DNA of 49,183 nt. Origin: a virus. The stretch lies in IMG/VR virus record IMGVR_UViG_3300046009_008990, positions 1 to 49,183 of that record; one strand, 5' to 3'. Shown one piece after another: positions 16,310-23,558 of the stretch. The position numbers and the translations under genes are program-made. Position 1 is the stretch's first letter; each line of letters starts with the position of its first letter. The notes beneath the pieces are model-generated. The model worked only from the letters and a program-made list of their open reading frames with translations. It searched no databases and had not been told where the DNA came from.

Positions 16310-16990
16310 ATATGTGTATTTACCCCAAGTTTCATAATTTTTATCTAACGCATCCAACGCTAACTCAACTTCCTTTAAACACTCATTTACACCACCACCT
16401 ACAAGAACTATATTGTTTAATCGTTCTAAAACATCCATAAGGTCTGGAATGTTGATACAATCCTCAGAATCTTCCATTAGTTCTCTAATGTTTTTACTAC
16501 CGTATTGTTTTACAAATGCTTTCCAGAAATTTTTATCTAATTCTCGCGAATCGTTTATATCATTATCTCTCATGAACTTAACTAGGTTAACCAATTCTTC
16601 ATCGTCACCACCTCTATCCATACAATTTCTGAAAAAAGCATAACCTTTATCGTATAATGTAGCTTCATATGCGATATTTTCATCTAGACCGTTTTCAACT
16701 AACCAAAATCTATAATCACTTTCAGATACCATACCCAAAGTGTCTTCACCATTATATAAAAATGTTAGGTCAGCTAATTCATCTATGTGTTGATTAATAT
16801 AATCAAATAATTTATATTGCATACCACCCATATAAGGTGCATACTCTGGTTGAACGTCTACAACTATTAAATGTTTACCTATCGCACTTTCATTTAATAA
16901 ATCAGATTTATTAAATGATTTTTGTTGTGTGTTTTTAAATTTTTTTTCTACTAACCTTTCTTTTAACAACACCCTTATTAGTGACTTCAT
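16307..16990 (-). CDS. cysteine-hydrolase (isochorismatase-like) protein with capsid-targeting-like N-terminus
   Basis: 227 residues. After a leader M-K-S-L-I-R-V-L-L-K-E-R the core begins L-I-V-V-D-V-Q-P-E-Y-A and later has I-V-L-V-G-G-G-V-N-E-C-L-K-E-V-E-L-A-L, where the last segment resembles the cysteine-loop of isochorismatase-like hydrolases. The match is moderate and activity is not certain. The first ~11 residues match a leader shared with three other proteins of this window (positions 32167, 34414 and 29929) and end in an L-x-E cleavage-like site, so it may be packaged in the capsid. Confidence 0.55.
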   Translation of the reverse strand: MKSLIRVLLKERLVEKKFKNTQQKSFNKSDLLNESAIGKHLIVVDVQPEYAPYMGGMQYKLFDYINQHIDELADLTFLYNGEDTLGMVSESDYRFWLVENGLDENIAYEATLYDKGYAFFRNCMDRGGDDEELVNLVKFMRDNDINDSRELDKNFWKAFVKQYGSKNIRELMEDSEDCINIPDLMDVLERLNNIVLVGGGVNECLKEVELALDALDKNYETWGKYTY

Positions 16991-16992
16991 AT

Positions 16993-17100
16993 TTATTTGA
17001 ATTTACTAAGAATTTCTTCGTTTTGTTTAAGTAATTTTTTTCTTTTAACTACGTTACCTCTGTTAGGTTTAGCTGCTGGTCTTTTTTTTGCTCTTGCCAT
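16993..17100 (-). CDS. 35-residue basic protein
   Basis: A short frame M-A-R-A-K-K-R-P-A-A-K-P... with about 40 percent lysine plus arginine. It starts 17 bases downstream of a phage-type promoter motif and ends just before the hydrolase gene. Probably nucleic-acid binding. Confidence 0.55.
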   Translation of the reverse strand: MARAKKRPAAKPNRGNVVKRKKLLKQNEEILSKFK

Positions 17101-17116
17101 AATATTTAATTTTTAC

Positions 17117-17125
17117 TATAAATAT
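17117..17125 (-). promoter_or_regulatory. phage-type promoter motif ATATTTATA
   Basis: The minus strand reads ATATTTATAGTAAAAATT, 16 bases upstream of the ATG at 17100. Confidence 0.5.
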
Positions 17126-17136
17126 CTGGTATGTAT

Positions 17137-17163
17137 AAAAAAACCCATCATAATGATGGGTTT
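17137..17163 (-). terminator. intrinsic terminator of tRNA cluster 1
   Basis: An 8-bp stem (ACCCATCA / TGATGGGT) with a 3-base loop is followed on the minus strand by seven T. It lies just after the last tRNA-like gene. Confidence 0.85.
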
Positions 17164-17165
17164 AG

Positions 17166-17291
17166 TGGAGGGGGTGGGAATCGAACCACACGTTTTTCAA
17201 ATTTACAGTTTGCTTGATAATAAATTTATTTGCTGTAAACATTCTTTTACAAAAGGCAGAATGTGTATTTAACCAACATTTCAACCCCTCC
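17166..17291 (-). tRNA. tRNA-like gene with ~50-nt extra segment (Tyr GTA-like)
   Basis: Acceptor strands GGAGGGG and CCCCTCC pair exactly and a T-arm (TTCGATT loop, one bulged base) is present, but the gene is 126 nt instead of ~75. The best anticodon arm is CAAA-CTGTAAA-TTTG (anticodon GTA). Between the D region and this arm lies a hairpin (ACATTCT / AGAATGT) followed by TTTACAGCAA, like the insertion in tRNA-Asp at 30286. A normal tRNA-Tyr exists at 18144. It may be an intron-containing or degenerate tRNA; isotype is uncertain. Confidence 0.5.
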
Positions 17292-17296
17292 TTGTG

Positions 17297-17370
17297 TGCA
17301 GTAGACGAGACTCGAACTCGCAACCCTTGACTTGGCAAGCCAATACTCTAACCAATTGAGCTACTACTGC
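17297..17370 (-). tRNA. tRNA-Gly(GCC)
   Basis: 74 nt with full cloverleaf. Acceptor GCAGTAG/CTACTGC, anticodon arm TTGGC-TTGCCAA-GTCAA, T-arm GCGAG-TTCGAGT-CTCGT. Confidence 0.92.
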
Positions 17371-17507
17371 ATTTATGCCTCTCTCTGCATCCGTCACACC
17401 CCATTTGTATTCTGTTAATCTCCTAAGACCGTTTGCTACGCTTGACATAAAGTCTCAGCCCTTAAAAGGATTTTCCTAACGGTAAATCGGTCTCAAAAAC
17501 CAGTATA
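17371..17507 (-). other. noncoding, possibly structured spacer
   Basis: 137 bases between tRNA-Gly and the next gene hold no ORF of note. A distant pair AGACCG / CGGTCT could close a ~75-nt loop. I cannot assign an RNA family; it has no T-arm and is not a normal tRNA. Confidence 0.35.
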
Positions 17508-17774
17508 TCATTTAAAGTCGATTTTACCGACTATCTTGAAACCTTGTGGTTTCCATTTTTCTTTTTCTTTGTCACTTATCGTGTTGCCATTTCTACCAAC
17601 ATGAAACTTATGACATGATTTACATTTATACGCCACCACTTTGAATTTTCTATCTGGTAGTGCGTTCACACCCTTAGCGTGCTTGATAGCTTGCTCAAGT
17701 GTATCAAATGGTTTTTTTGGTTTATCAATTAACTCACCATTTATTCTGCTAACAATTTGAGTTGTACAATCCAT
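17508..17774 (-). CDS. small protein with zinc-ribbon-like motif
   Basis: 88 residues from the ATG at 17772-17774; an earlier in-frame TTG lies inside the promoter box and is rejected. Near residue 52 it has Y-K-C-K-S-C-H-K-F-H-V-G-R, a C-x-x-C-H-x-x-H-like site that could bind zinc. It interrupts tRNA cluster 1. A host-type promoter lies at 17793-17800. Function unknown. Confidence 0.6.
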   Translation of the reverse strand: MDCTTQIVSRINGELIDKPKKPFDTLEQAIKHAKGVNALPDRKFKVVAYKCKSCHKFHVGRNGNTISDKEKEKWKPQGFKIVGKIDFK

Positions 17775-17792
17775 AGTTTTATATTTATGTTG

Positions 17793-17800
17793 CAAATATA
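17793..17800 (-). promoter_or_regulatory. host-type promoter box
   Basis: The minus strand reads TATATTTGCA, 19 bases upstream of the ATG at 17774; it sets that start. Confidence 0.5.
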
Positions 17801-17820
17801 CTAACTATTTTTGAACATAA

Positions 17821-18045
17821 CTATTTTTTGTTAATTATTTTTTGTACTAAACCAGCTTCATTTATATTTTCTTTAGCTTCTTCAATGTTTTTAGCATAAA
17901 AAATAACATTCAACTCAGGTATCTCAATTTTTATTGGACCGTTGCCAATACCATTTAATTCTTCTTTTTTAAGTTCCCAATCTCTTAGAAATCTTTTTTT
18001 TCCCTCTTTGGTCATAAAACGACCACTAAATTTTAACCCTTCCAT
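17821..18045 (-). CDS. small protein of unknown function
   Basis: 74 residues, mixed charge, no membrane segment. A central V-I-F-Y-A-K-N-I-E-E-A-K-E-N-I segment looks like an alpha/beta unit. It lies between tRNA-Thr and the zinc-ribbon gene and has no clear promoter of its own. No family recognised. Confidence 0.45.
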   Translation of the reverse strand: MEGLKFSGRFMTKEGKKRFLRDWELKKEELNGIGNGPIKIEIPELNVIFYAKNIEEAKENINEAGLVQKIINKK

Positions 18046-18063
18046 AATATTACATTGATTTAG

Positions 18064-18137
18064 AGCCTCCGACAGGAATCGAACCTGCGACCTTCTCCTT
18101 ACAAGGGAGTTGCTCTGGCCTGCTGAGCTACGGAGGC
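18064..18137 (-). tRNA. tRNA-Thr(TGT)
   Basis: 74 nt. Acceptor GCCTCCG/CGGAGGC, anticodon loop CTTGTAA, T-loop TTCGATT. Confidence 0.92.
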
Positions 18138-18143
18138 ATATAT

Positions 18144-18228
18144 TGGTGGGCCCAGAGGGATTCGAACCCCCACGTCCAGAGGAACCTGATTTACAGTCAG
18201 GCGAGCCAGCCAGTTGCTCAATGGACCC
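18144..18228 (-). tRNA. tRNA-Tyr(GTA)
   Basis: 85 nt with encoded CCA. Acceptor GGGTCCA/TGGGCCC, anticodon arm CCTGA-CTGTAAA-TCAGG, moderately long variable arm, as expected for class II tRNA-Tyr. Confidence 0.92.
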
Positions 18229-18234
18229 AAATTC

Positions 18235-18296
18235 AGGATGGCATGTTACGATTCAAAGTAAAAATTTGATGTTTGTTAACTTGCTGAAACCACCCT
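18235..18296 (-). other. stem-closed element with TTTCAGC motif
   Basis: 62 nt closed by AGGGTGG / CCATCCT. It begins with TTTCAGCAAG after the stem and contains a hairpin TCAAA-TTTTTAC-TTTGA that looks like an anticodon arm, but no T-arm. It shares its motif and closing helix with the permuted tRNA at 25850. Not a normal tRNA. Confidence 0.45.
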
Positions 18297-18300
18297 TTAG

Positions 18301-18373
18301 TTGGAAGATAGGGACTCGAACCCTAAAAACGACAGTCAAAGTGTCGTATGTTAACCAATTACATCATCTTCCA
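18301..18373 (-). tRNA. tRNA-Gln(TTG)
   Basis: 73 nt. Acceptor TGGAAGA/TCTTCCA, anticodon arm CGACA-CTTTGAC-TGTCG. Confidence 0.92.
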
Positions 18374-18380
18374 ATATTTG

Positions 18381-18454
18381 AGCGACTGACGGGTCTCGAA
18401 CCCGCCCTATTCCTGATTGGAAGTCAGGTGCCATACCAACTAGGCGACAGTCGC
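18381..18454 (-). tRNA. tRNA-Gly(TCC)
   Basis: 74 nt. Acceptor GCGACTG/CAGTCGC, anticodon arm CCTGA-CTTCCAA-TCAGG. Confidence 0.92.
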
Positions 18455-18460
18455 AATTTT

Positions 18461-18506
18461 CTAATTCTACGCAGACACTTAAAATGAATGGGCCCCTATG
18501 AATTAG
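18461..18506 (-). other. stem-closed noncoding element
   Basis: 46 nt closed by CTAATTC / GAATTAG between tRNA-Pro and tRNA-Gly. No tRNA arms inside. It may be a processing structure. Confidence 0.35.
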
Positions 18507-18522
18507 TAACAGTCTCGTCTCG

Positions 18523-18598
18523 TCGGGTAGACTGGATTCGAACCAGCGTGCTCTAGCGTCCAAGGCCAGCGAGATAAACCTGACTCCTCTACTACCCG
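18523..18598 (-). tRNA. tRNA-Pro(TGG)
   Basis: 76 nt. Acceptor CGGGTAG/CTACCCG, anticodon arm CTGGC-CTTGGAC-GCTAG with one G-T pair. Confidence 0.9.
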
Positions 18599-18607
18599 TA
18601 ATATTTG

Positions 18608-18680
18608 TGCTCCCGAAGGGCCTCGAACCCTTTACCCCTCCGTTAAAAGCGGAGTGCCCGTCCACATGAGCTTCGAAAGC
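18608..18680 (-). tRNA. tRNA-Lys(TTT), copy 1
   Basis: 73 nt. Acceptor GCTTTCG/CGGGAGC with two G-T pairs, anticodon arm CTCCG-CTTTTAA-CGGAG. Confidence 0.9.
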
Positions 18681-18701
18681 ATTTAACCATTTCTGGTTTT
18701 T

Positions 18702-18778
18702 TGGTACCCCCGAAGAGACTCGAACTCTTGACTCCCTAATTAAAAGTTAGGTGCTCTAACCAACTGAGCTACGAGGGT
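18702..18778 (-). tRNA. tRNA-Lys(TTT), copy 2
   Basis: 77 nt with encoded CCA. Acceptor ACCCTCG/CGGGGGT, anticodon arm CCTAA-CTTTTAA-TTAGG. Confidence 0.92.
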
Positions 18779-18784
18779 ATATTA

Positions 18785-18808
18785 CACTCATAACCAATTG
18801 GCTGAGTG
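18785..18808 (-). other. D-arm-like hairpin between tRNAs
   Basis: CACTCA / TGAGTG closes a 12-base loop containing CCAATTGG. It resembles an isolated D-arm and may be a tRNA remnant or a processing signal. Confidence 0.3.
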
Positions 18809-18874
18809 CGTTAGCGTTTATTCTTTATGTTCTTTATTGTTTTCATTTTTTTGTTTTGTGTTTTGTATTTCTTG

Positions 18875-18969
18875 TCTGGTAAACAGGATTCGAACCTGTG
18901 GAAGACACTACCTTTGTGCCCTCATCGGATTCCAAGTCCGACCGCTTAAACCATCTCGCGCATTACCAG
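18875..18969 (-). tRNA. class II tRNA, probably Ser(GGA)
   Basis: 95 nt with a 7-bp variable arm, so it is Ser or Leu type. Acceptor CTGGTAA/TTACCAG. The anticodon arm TCGGA-CTTGGAA-TCCGA puts TGG in the strict anticodon position, which would be Pro; GGA (Ser) fits the long variable arm better with a shifted loop. Confidence 0.75.
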
Positions 18970-18982
18970 TAATTTATTGCAT

Positions 18983-19018
18983 AAAAAAACCCAGTTTAGA
19001 TTTTACTCTGAACTGGGT
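18983..19018 (-). terminator. terminator-like hairpin in leader of tRNA cluster 1
   Basis: ACCCAGTT / AACTGGGT stem followed by seven T on the minus strand, between the leader ORF and the first tRNA. Readthrough or processing must be regulated for the tRNAs to be made. Confidence 0.8.
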
Positions 19019-19042
19019 CTATAATTTGTACTTACGTACTTA

Positions 19043-19144
19043 CTATATTGTTGTCAAGTCTGAAAACATGACACACCCAGTCGACCTGAACGGTTTCCCG
19101 CCCTTAGGTTGATATTGCGTTTGATATGTCGTTTGTGTTTTCAT
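19043..19144 (-). CDS. leader ORF of tRNA cluster 1 (33 aa)
   Basis: Minus-strand ATG to TAG, M-K-T-Q-T-T-Y-Q-T-Q-Y-Q-P-K-G-G..., Gln/Thr-rich. It lies between the cluster promoter and a terminator-like hairpin. It could be a leader peptide or a small independent gene; the other two leaders have different short ORFs at the same place. Confidence 0.4.
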   Translation of the reverse strand: MKTQTTYQTQYQPKGGKPFRSTGCVMFSDLTTI

Positions 19145-19166
19145 AACTTTGTTTTTTCTATTTGTT

Positions 19167-19175
19167 TATAAATAT
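19167..19175 (-). promoter_or_regulatory. phage-type promoter motif ATATTTATA
   Basis: The minus strand reads ATATTTATAAACAAATAG, 22 bases upstream of the leader ORF. The cluster 2 leader has nearly the same sequence at 31769-31777. Confidence 0.5.
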
Positions 19176-19222
19176 GTTGTTTTTTGTAAAAATTCTTTTT
19201 TTGTTTATTTTTAATTACAGTG

Positions 19223-19270
19223 CAAAGATACTAACTATTATAATACAAGTCAAGTTTTTTTGTAACTTTT
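19223..19270 (-). promoter_or_regulatory. host-type promoter of tRNA cluster 1
   Basis: On the minus strand TTGACTTG (from 19253) is followed 18 bases later by TATCTTTGCA (19230 down). An AAAAAAGTTACAAAAAAAC block lies just upstream. Nearly the same promoter occurs before two other tRNA clusters. Confidence 0.8.
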
Positions 19271-19306
19271 TTTAAAATAATTTATAAATAACTGAAAACC
19301 AGCTTT

Positions 19307-19708
19307 TTATTTTTTATTTTTCTTTTCGTTTCTTTTTGTTATTCTATCTCTAAGCTTCGCCGCTAACTCATAATTTTCTTCTTCAACAGCGATTTCAAGT
19401 TGATTTTCTAATGGAACCCTAGTTTTTTTCTTTTTAAAGGGTACGTCTGAAATTATAGTTTTAATTACTTGACCATGTTTTGTGTGCCAAATTTGTTTTT
19501 GAAAGAACACACCATTTTCTTCATAGCTTTTAATTTCATCTGGTTCACCTAGATTTTTATCTAATTCTTTCATCAACCCTTCTTTATCGAAGTTTTTCAT
19601 GTTGGATATATTCTTAAATAAATCGCCCATCATATTGGTGTTATCATCTTTATTGTTGTTTGACTTATCATTTAAGAAGTCATTGAACAAGTCATCAAAT
19701 TTACTCAT
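19307..19708 (-). CDS. UVR-motif protein
   Basis: 133 residues. The N-terminal ~45 residues are Asn/Asp/Lys-rich and probably disordered. The C-terminus contains a UVR motif (L-E-N-Q-L-E-I-A-V-E-E-E-N-Y-E-L-A-A-K-L-R-D-R-I), as in UvrB, UvrC and McsA, where it mediates protein contacts. It may tie a host repair or stress protein to a phage process. A phage-type promoter motif lies at 19735-19743. Confidence 0.75.
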   Translation of the reverse strand: MSKFDDLFNDFLNDKSNNNKDDNTNMMGDLFKNISNMKNFDKEGLMKELDKNLGEPDEIKSYEENGVFFQKQIWHTKHGQVIKTIISDVPFKKKKTRVPLENQLEIAVEEENYELAAKLRDRITKRNEKKNKK

Positions 19709-19734
19709 TTTTAATATTTTTTTTTTGTTTTATT

Positions 19735-19743
19735 TATAAATAC
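19735..19743 (-). promoter_or_regulatory. phage-type promoter motif
   Basis: The minus strand reads GTATTTATAAATAAAAC, 26 bases upstream of the ATG at 19708. Confidence 0.45.
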
Positions 19744-19783
19744 TTTGTTTTTGATAATATAACTAATATTGTTAAATCACCCA

Positions 19784-20605
19784 TTATGAATTCAATAAAA
19801 CAGTTTTTATTTCACTGACCAATTCTCTATGTTTATCACTATATTGTGTCCACGCTAAATCCATTTGTTTTAAGTCATAGTGTTTTAAAACAGTGCTATA
19901 ATCATCAACACCTTCAGGTCTTCCGATAATATAAATACTATCAGCTAATTCAACTGCAAGTTTAATATCGTGTGTTGAAAACATAATTGTGTTAGACTCA
20001 TGTGCCGAACCAATTTTATCAAAAGACTGTTTAACTTTTTCAATGTTACCAACGTCTAATCCAGAGAAAGGTTCATCAAGAATCATGAAATGTTTGGATG
20101 AAAGCATTTGCTCTATAATAGCAGTTCTTTGACGCTGACCACCAGATAACTCACATGAATATTTGTTTCTGTGTTCGATTAACCCCCAATCAATTAGATA
20201 TTGTCCAATAATACCGTCTTTTTCTGGTTTTGTAAGTTTCGATTTTCTTAATGCGTATTCACATATTTGCCAAATGGTTTTATGTCTGAAAAGAGTGTAT
20301 TTTTGGTCAACAAAACCAACATCACCTTCTTCAAGTTGTTTGGCATCCTCTATATTATCGGTTTTCATGTCAGCCAAAAGTATTTGACCAGAAATTGGTT
20401 TTAATAAACCAGTTAATACTTTAAACAAGGTAGATTTACCTCTACCTGAACGACCCAACACTGCAATGACTTGACCAGTTGAATCATAATCTTGTCTTAT
20501 TACGTTTTTCTCAATGATGTTAATGTCTTTTATAATGACTTTCCCATCGTAACCTGCGCTTACGCTATCAACGTATAATAACGTTTCATTTGTTGTATAT
20601 GGCAT
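19784..20605 (-). CDS. ABC transporter ATP-binding protein
   Basis: 273 residues, normal length for NitT/TauT/SsuB-type importers. Walker A G-R-S-G-R-G-K-S-T at ~residue 50, Q-loop V-D-Q-K-Y-T-L-F, signature L-S-G-G-Q-R-Q-R, Walker B M-I-L-D-E-P and H-loop S-T-H-D are all intact, so it should hydrolyse ATP. It pairs with the permease at 20860-21639 and the binding protein at 21744-23558. Substrate unknown. Confidence 0.93.
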   Translation of the reverse strand: MPYTTNETLLYVDSVSAGYDGKVIIKDINIIEKNVIRQDYDSTGQVIAVLGRSGRGKSTLFKVLTGLLKPISGQILLADMKTDNIEDAKQLEEGDVGFVDQKYTLFRHKTIWQICEYALRKSKLTKPEKDGIIGQYLIDWGLIEHRNKYSCELSGGQRQRTAIIEQMLSSKHFMILDEPFSGLDVGNIEKVKQSFDKIGSAHESNTIMFSTHDIKLAVELADSIYIIGRPEGVDDYSTVLKHYDLKQMDLAWTQYSDKHRELVSEIKTVLLNS

Positions 20606-20606
20606 T

Positions 20607-20855
20607 TTATTTTAGTGTTTTAATTAACAAATAATTTTTATTAGTTTTTAGTTTGCTTTTTCTATAGGTTTCTGGTGTCCAATTATGTATTAAATCCATA
20701 TTTAACCAACCCATAGATATTTCAAAAAGTTCCTCATTGGTAAAAAGTGTTCTATTTCTTTCTAATCTCTTACCATGTACAATAATATGAGCATTATATG
20801 CCTCTTTGTGTGATATGTTTCTGTTGATGTTGGGTTCGTGGACTATTCTGTACAT
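20607..20855 (-). CDS. small protein inside ABC cassette
   Basis: 82 residues, basic, no membrane segment or signal peptide. It contains H-I-I-V-H-G-K-R-L-E-R and a tryptophan-rich middle. It is packed between the permease and ATPase genes (1-4 bases apart), so it probably belongs to the transporter unit. No family recognised. Confidence 0.5.
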   Translation of the reverse strand: MYRIVHEPNINRNISHKEAYNAHIIVHGKRLERNRTLFTNEELFEISMGWLNMDLIHNWTPETYRKSKLKTNKNYLLIKTLK

Positions 20856-20859
20856 AATA

Positions 20860-21639
20860 TTAAAAATTAGAATATCTGAAAATTAATTTACGCGTTCTTG
20901 TCATTAAAAAGTCTAACAAGATACCCACTAGAATAATCACAATTTGAACCGCAACTACACGACCATTGTCACCAACTTTATCACCATTTTTGATAAGAAC
21001 ACCAAGACCACCAGCGGCAATAAGAATACTCTCAATACTTACTAACATCATCCATACAATCGCAAGGTTTTGTCTTACCAACTCAAAAACGTAATCAAAA
21101 CGTCCTTTGATAACAACTTCCCAAAGCATTTCCCATCTATTACAACCTAGCGTTCTAGCATGGTCAAATTCTTCTTGTGATATATCTTTAACCATCTGAA
21201 CAAGCGATGTAATCAAATAAGTTGACATAAACATTACCAATACCCATACTTGAATAGTTCTTGCGCTAGAGATGATAATAGTGATGTAGAATGTAATTCC
21301 AGCCAATGGTAAGAACCTAAGTTTTGATATAAAATCACCCCAACCTTTAAAAAATGGTAATGTGCTCAAATAAGTTACAAATAAAGAAATCATCACAGAA
21401 AATAAGACAGCTTGAGCACATAACGCCAAAGAGCTGAATAAATGCACAATAAGACCATCAGACCATATTGTAGTAAATCCTTTCAACACTTGTGACGGTG
21501 TTGGAAATAAGTGTGTTGTACCCAAAGCACAAAAACCCCAAATAGCAAACAAAGACACTAACCAAATAGTTAGCATAAGTGTTTTTCCAGACCCCTTAAT
21601 CGTTTGAAAAGGGACAAACATTTTTAATAAATTTTTCAT
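20860..21639 (-). CDS. ABC transporter permease
   Basis: 259 residues from the ATG at 21637-21639; an upstream in-frame TTG lies inside a promoter-like box. About six hydrophobic segments and the cytoplasmic coupling (EAA) loop F-D-H-A-R-T-L-G-C-N-R-W-E-M-L-W are typical of NitT/TauT importers. It should form the membrane pore of the cassette. A host-type promoter box lies at 21655-21662. Confidence 0.9.
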   Translation of the reverse strand: MKNLLKMFVPFQTIKGSGKTLMLTIWLVSLFAIWGFCALGTTHLFPTPSQVLKGFTTIWSDGLIVHLFSSLALCAQAVLFSVMISLFVTYLSTLPFFKGWGDFISKLRFLPLAGITFYITIIISSARTIQVWVLVMFMSTYLITSLVQMVKDISQEEFDHARTLGCNRWEMLWEVVIKGRFDYVFELVRQNLAIVWMMLVSIESILIAAGGLGVLIKNGDKVGDNGRVVAVQIVIILVGILLDFLMTRTRKLIFRYSNF

Positions 21640-21654
21640 CTTTATAATTTTATA

Positions 21655-21662
21655 CAAAAATA
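21655..21662 (-). promoter_or_regulatory. host-type promoter box before permease
   Basis: The minus strand reads TATTTTTG, 15 bases upstream of the permease ATG. Confidence 0.4.
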
Positions 21663-21693
21663 CGATATTTTTTTTAAAGTACCAAATAGTTTA

Positions 21694-21728
21694 TAAAAAA
21701 AATCCCCGATATTATCAGGGATTTTTTA
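21694..21728 (-). terminator. terminator after binding-protein gene
   Basis: ATCCCTGAT / ATCGGGGAT stem, one unpaired position, followed by a T run on the minus strand, between the SBP-OmpA gene and the permease promoter. Confidence 0.75.
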
Positions 21729-21743
21729 ATTAAAACATGAACA

Positions 21744-23558
21744 CTATTTTAAGAGAGTAATTTCTACACGTCTATTTTTAGCCTTACCTGAAACTGTTGA
21801 GTTATCAGAAATTGGTTGTGTATCACCTTTACCATCTACCAATTGGAAACGTTCTTTAGAGATACCACGACTAGTTAAGTATTCTACTACAGAGTTAGCA
21901 CGTCCTCTTGACAAGTCCATATTAGAAGCTGGGTTACCAACATTGTCAGTGTGACCAACAATTTTAAGTTTAGCTTCTTCAGCTTGTACTAATAAGTTGT
22001 AGATAGTTTCTAAGTCTTTTCCAGAACCTTGAATAGCAGTACTACCAGTTGAGAAGTTAATATTCCATTGTCCGTTAGCTAAGACTTTAGTTTTGTTTTC
22101 AGCATATGAAATCTTTTCAACTTTACCAGCATCACCGATGTTGATTGATTTCAAGAAGTACAAGTTAACTGCATCATCGTAAGGTATAACACCCTCTGGG
22201 CAAGTTTCGTTGAAACCACATGGGTTCAAGTCAGTCAAATAAGCGGAAACTTGGTCATATACTGCTTTGTATCTGTTGTTACCATCAGAGATACCGTTGT
22301 ATTGCATTGCATCAGCATAGTTGAATACTCTTGTACCACCAACATCGTAACCTAAACCAGCTTTGGTACCTTTTTGTCCTTTGAACATATTATACCAGTA
22401 TTCAGCAGTTTCTGCGTTGTATGTTTTAGCTACACACTCAGCCGCTTTACGAGCCCATTCATCGTATTGTTTGATTTGATTAGAAGCAACATAAGTTTGT
22501 TTCAATAAATTGATAACTTCTTTATCGTGTTGTACAGCCCACTCTTTAACAATTACAAGCGTAGTAGCCATTTGATTCACAAACTCTTTTGTTGAAACAA
22601 CATCTGTGAAACCAGTCAACGCATCGAAAGCCATCTTATCACCTGGAGTCCACGTAGTAGCACCATCAATCTTACGGTTAACCGTCTTACCAGTTAATTT
22701 ACCATCTTTAACCTCTTTTAATGGAACAGTATAACCAGCTGTTTGAGATTTGATTAAGTCTTTTACAGATTCAATAAAGTCATCATTTGGTGATGGTACG
22801 AAGTTAATCGCATTAGGGTCGTAAGTTTTTGGGTCTGGATTTACTGGAATTTTGTTAGCAAACGCATAGTTACAAGCTACAACCCAGTCACCGTCACCGA
22901 TTACAGAAGAGATAACACAACCTTTCATTGATTGAGGATTATCTTTCCAAATTTGTGGTCCAATCAATTTATCTTCACCATATGATAAACCATATTGTGC
23001 AATTGCTTGAACGTGATATTTACCCTTACCGAATTTTTCATCTAATGATTTTTGTGTAGTTGTGATATAGAATGGCACACCATCACCCATGATAGATACA
23101 GCAACAGCTGATTTATCTGATTTAGGATAAGCGGCACCAGCATCAAATTCTTCAACGAATTTTACTTGCATATCACGTAAACCACCAACCATGTCCTGAC
23201 GAACAATTTCTAAGTTTACACCTGCGGCTTCCATAAGTGACCCCTCAGTTGTACGTGGACCACCGTTAGCTACAATCATACCAGAGTTACCATTCCACGC
23301 ATACTCTGCAATTCTAATAAGACCTTTTGAAGCAACTTCACTTGATGGAGAGCTAGATGGCAACGGCAATTTAGTACCAGCAGTTACATTGTTCAAAGTT
23401 TCTGAATTAATTTCTAAACCACCAAGTGTTTTAGAAACTTCTACACGTAGGCCTGGTGACACGAAGTACACGATACCCATTACCAATACTGCTCCAAGAG
23501 CAACAATTACACCTTCTGCAAAGGTAGTCAATTTTTGAATTTTAAGGATTCTTCCCAT
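21744..23558 (-). CDS. membrane-anchored solute-binding protein fused to OmpA domain
   Basis: 604 residues. One hydrophobic segment (residues ~14-33) with no cleavage site anchors the protein in the inner membrane. Residues ~70-380 resemble a NitT/TauT-type periplasmic binding protein (A-E-Y-A-W-N-G-N-S-G-M-I-V-A, I-G-D-G-D-W-V-V-A-C-N-Y-A-F-A-N). The final ~110 residues are an OmpA/MotB-type peptidoglycan-binding domain (I-V-G-H-T-D-N-V-G, L-S-x-x-R-A, N-R-R-V-E-I). It would link peptidoglycan, a bound solute and the ABC permease. This domain combination is unusual. A host-type promoter lies at 23593-23600. Confidence 0.85.
   Translation of the reverse strand: MGRILKIQKLTTFAEGVIVALGAVLVMGIVYFVSPGLRVEVSKTLGGLEINSETLNNVTAGTKLPLPSSSPSSEVASKGLIRIAEYAWNGNSGMIVANGGPRTTEGSLMEAAGVNLEIVRQDMVGGLRDMQVKFVEEFDAGAAYPKSDKSAVAVSIMGDGVPFYITTTQKSLDEKFGKGKYHVQAIAQYGLSYGEDKLIGPQIWKDNPQSMKGCVISSVIGDGDWVVACNYAFANKIPVNPDPKTYDPNAINFVPSPNDDFIESVKDLIKSQTAGYTVPLKEVKDGKLTGKTVNRKIDGATTWTPGDKMAFDALTGFTDVVSTKEFVNQMATTLVIVKEWAVQHDKEVINLLKQTYVASNQIKQYDEWARKAAECVAKTYNAETAEYWYNMFKGQKGTKAGLGYDVGGTRVFNYADAMQYNGISDGNNRYKAVYDQVSAYLTDLNPCGFNETCPEGVIPYDDAVNLYFLKSINIGDAGKVEKISYAENKTKVLANGQWNINFSTGSTAIQGSGKDLETIYNLLVQAEEAKLKIVGHTDNVGNPASNMDLSRGRANSVVEYLTSRGISKERFQLVDGKGDTQPISDNSTVSGKAKNRRVEITLLK

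Noticed and set aside
17166-17291. Group I intron in tRNA
   Set aside because: The extra segment is only about 50 bases, far below the size of a group I intron core.
17371-17507. tmRNA or another known RNA family
   Set aside because: No tRNA-like ends, no tag ORF, and no recognisable conserved core.
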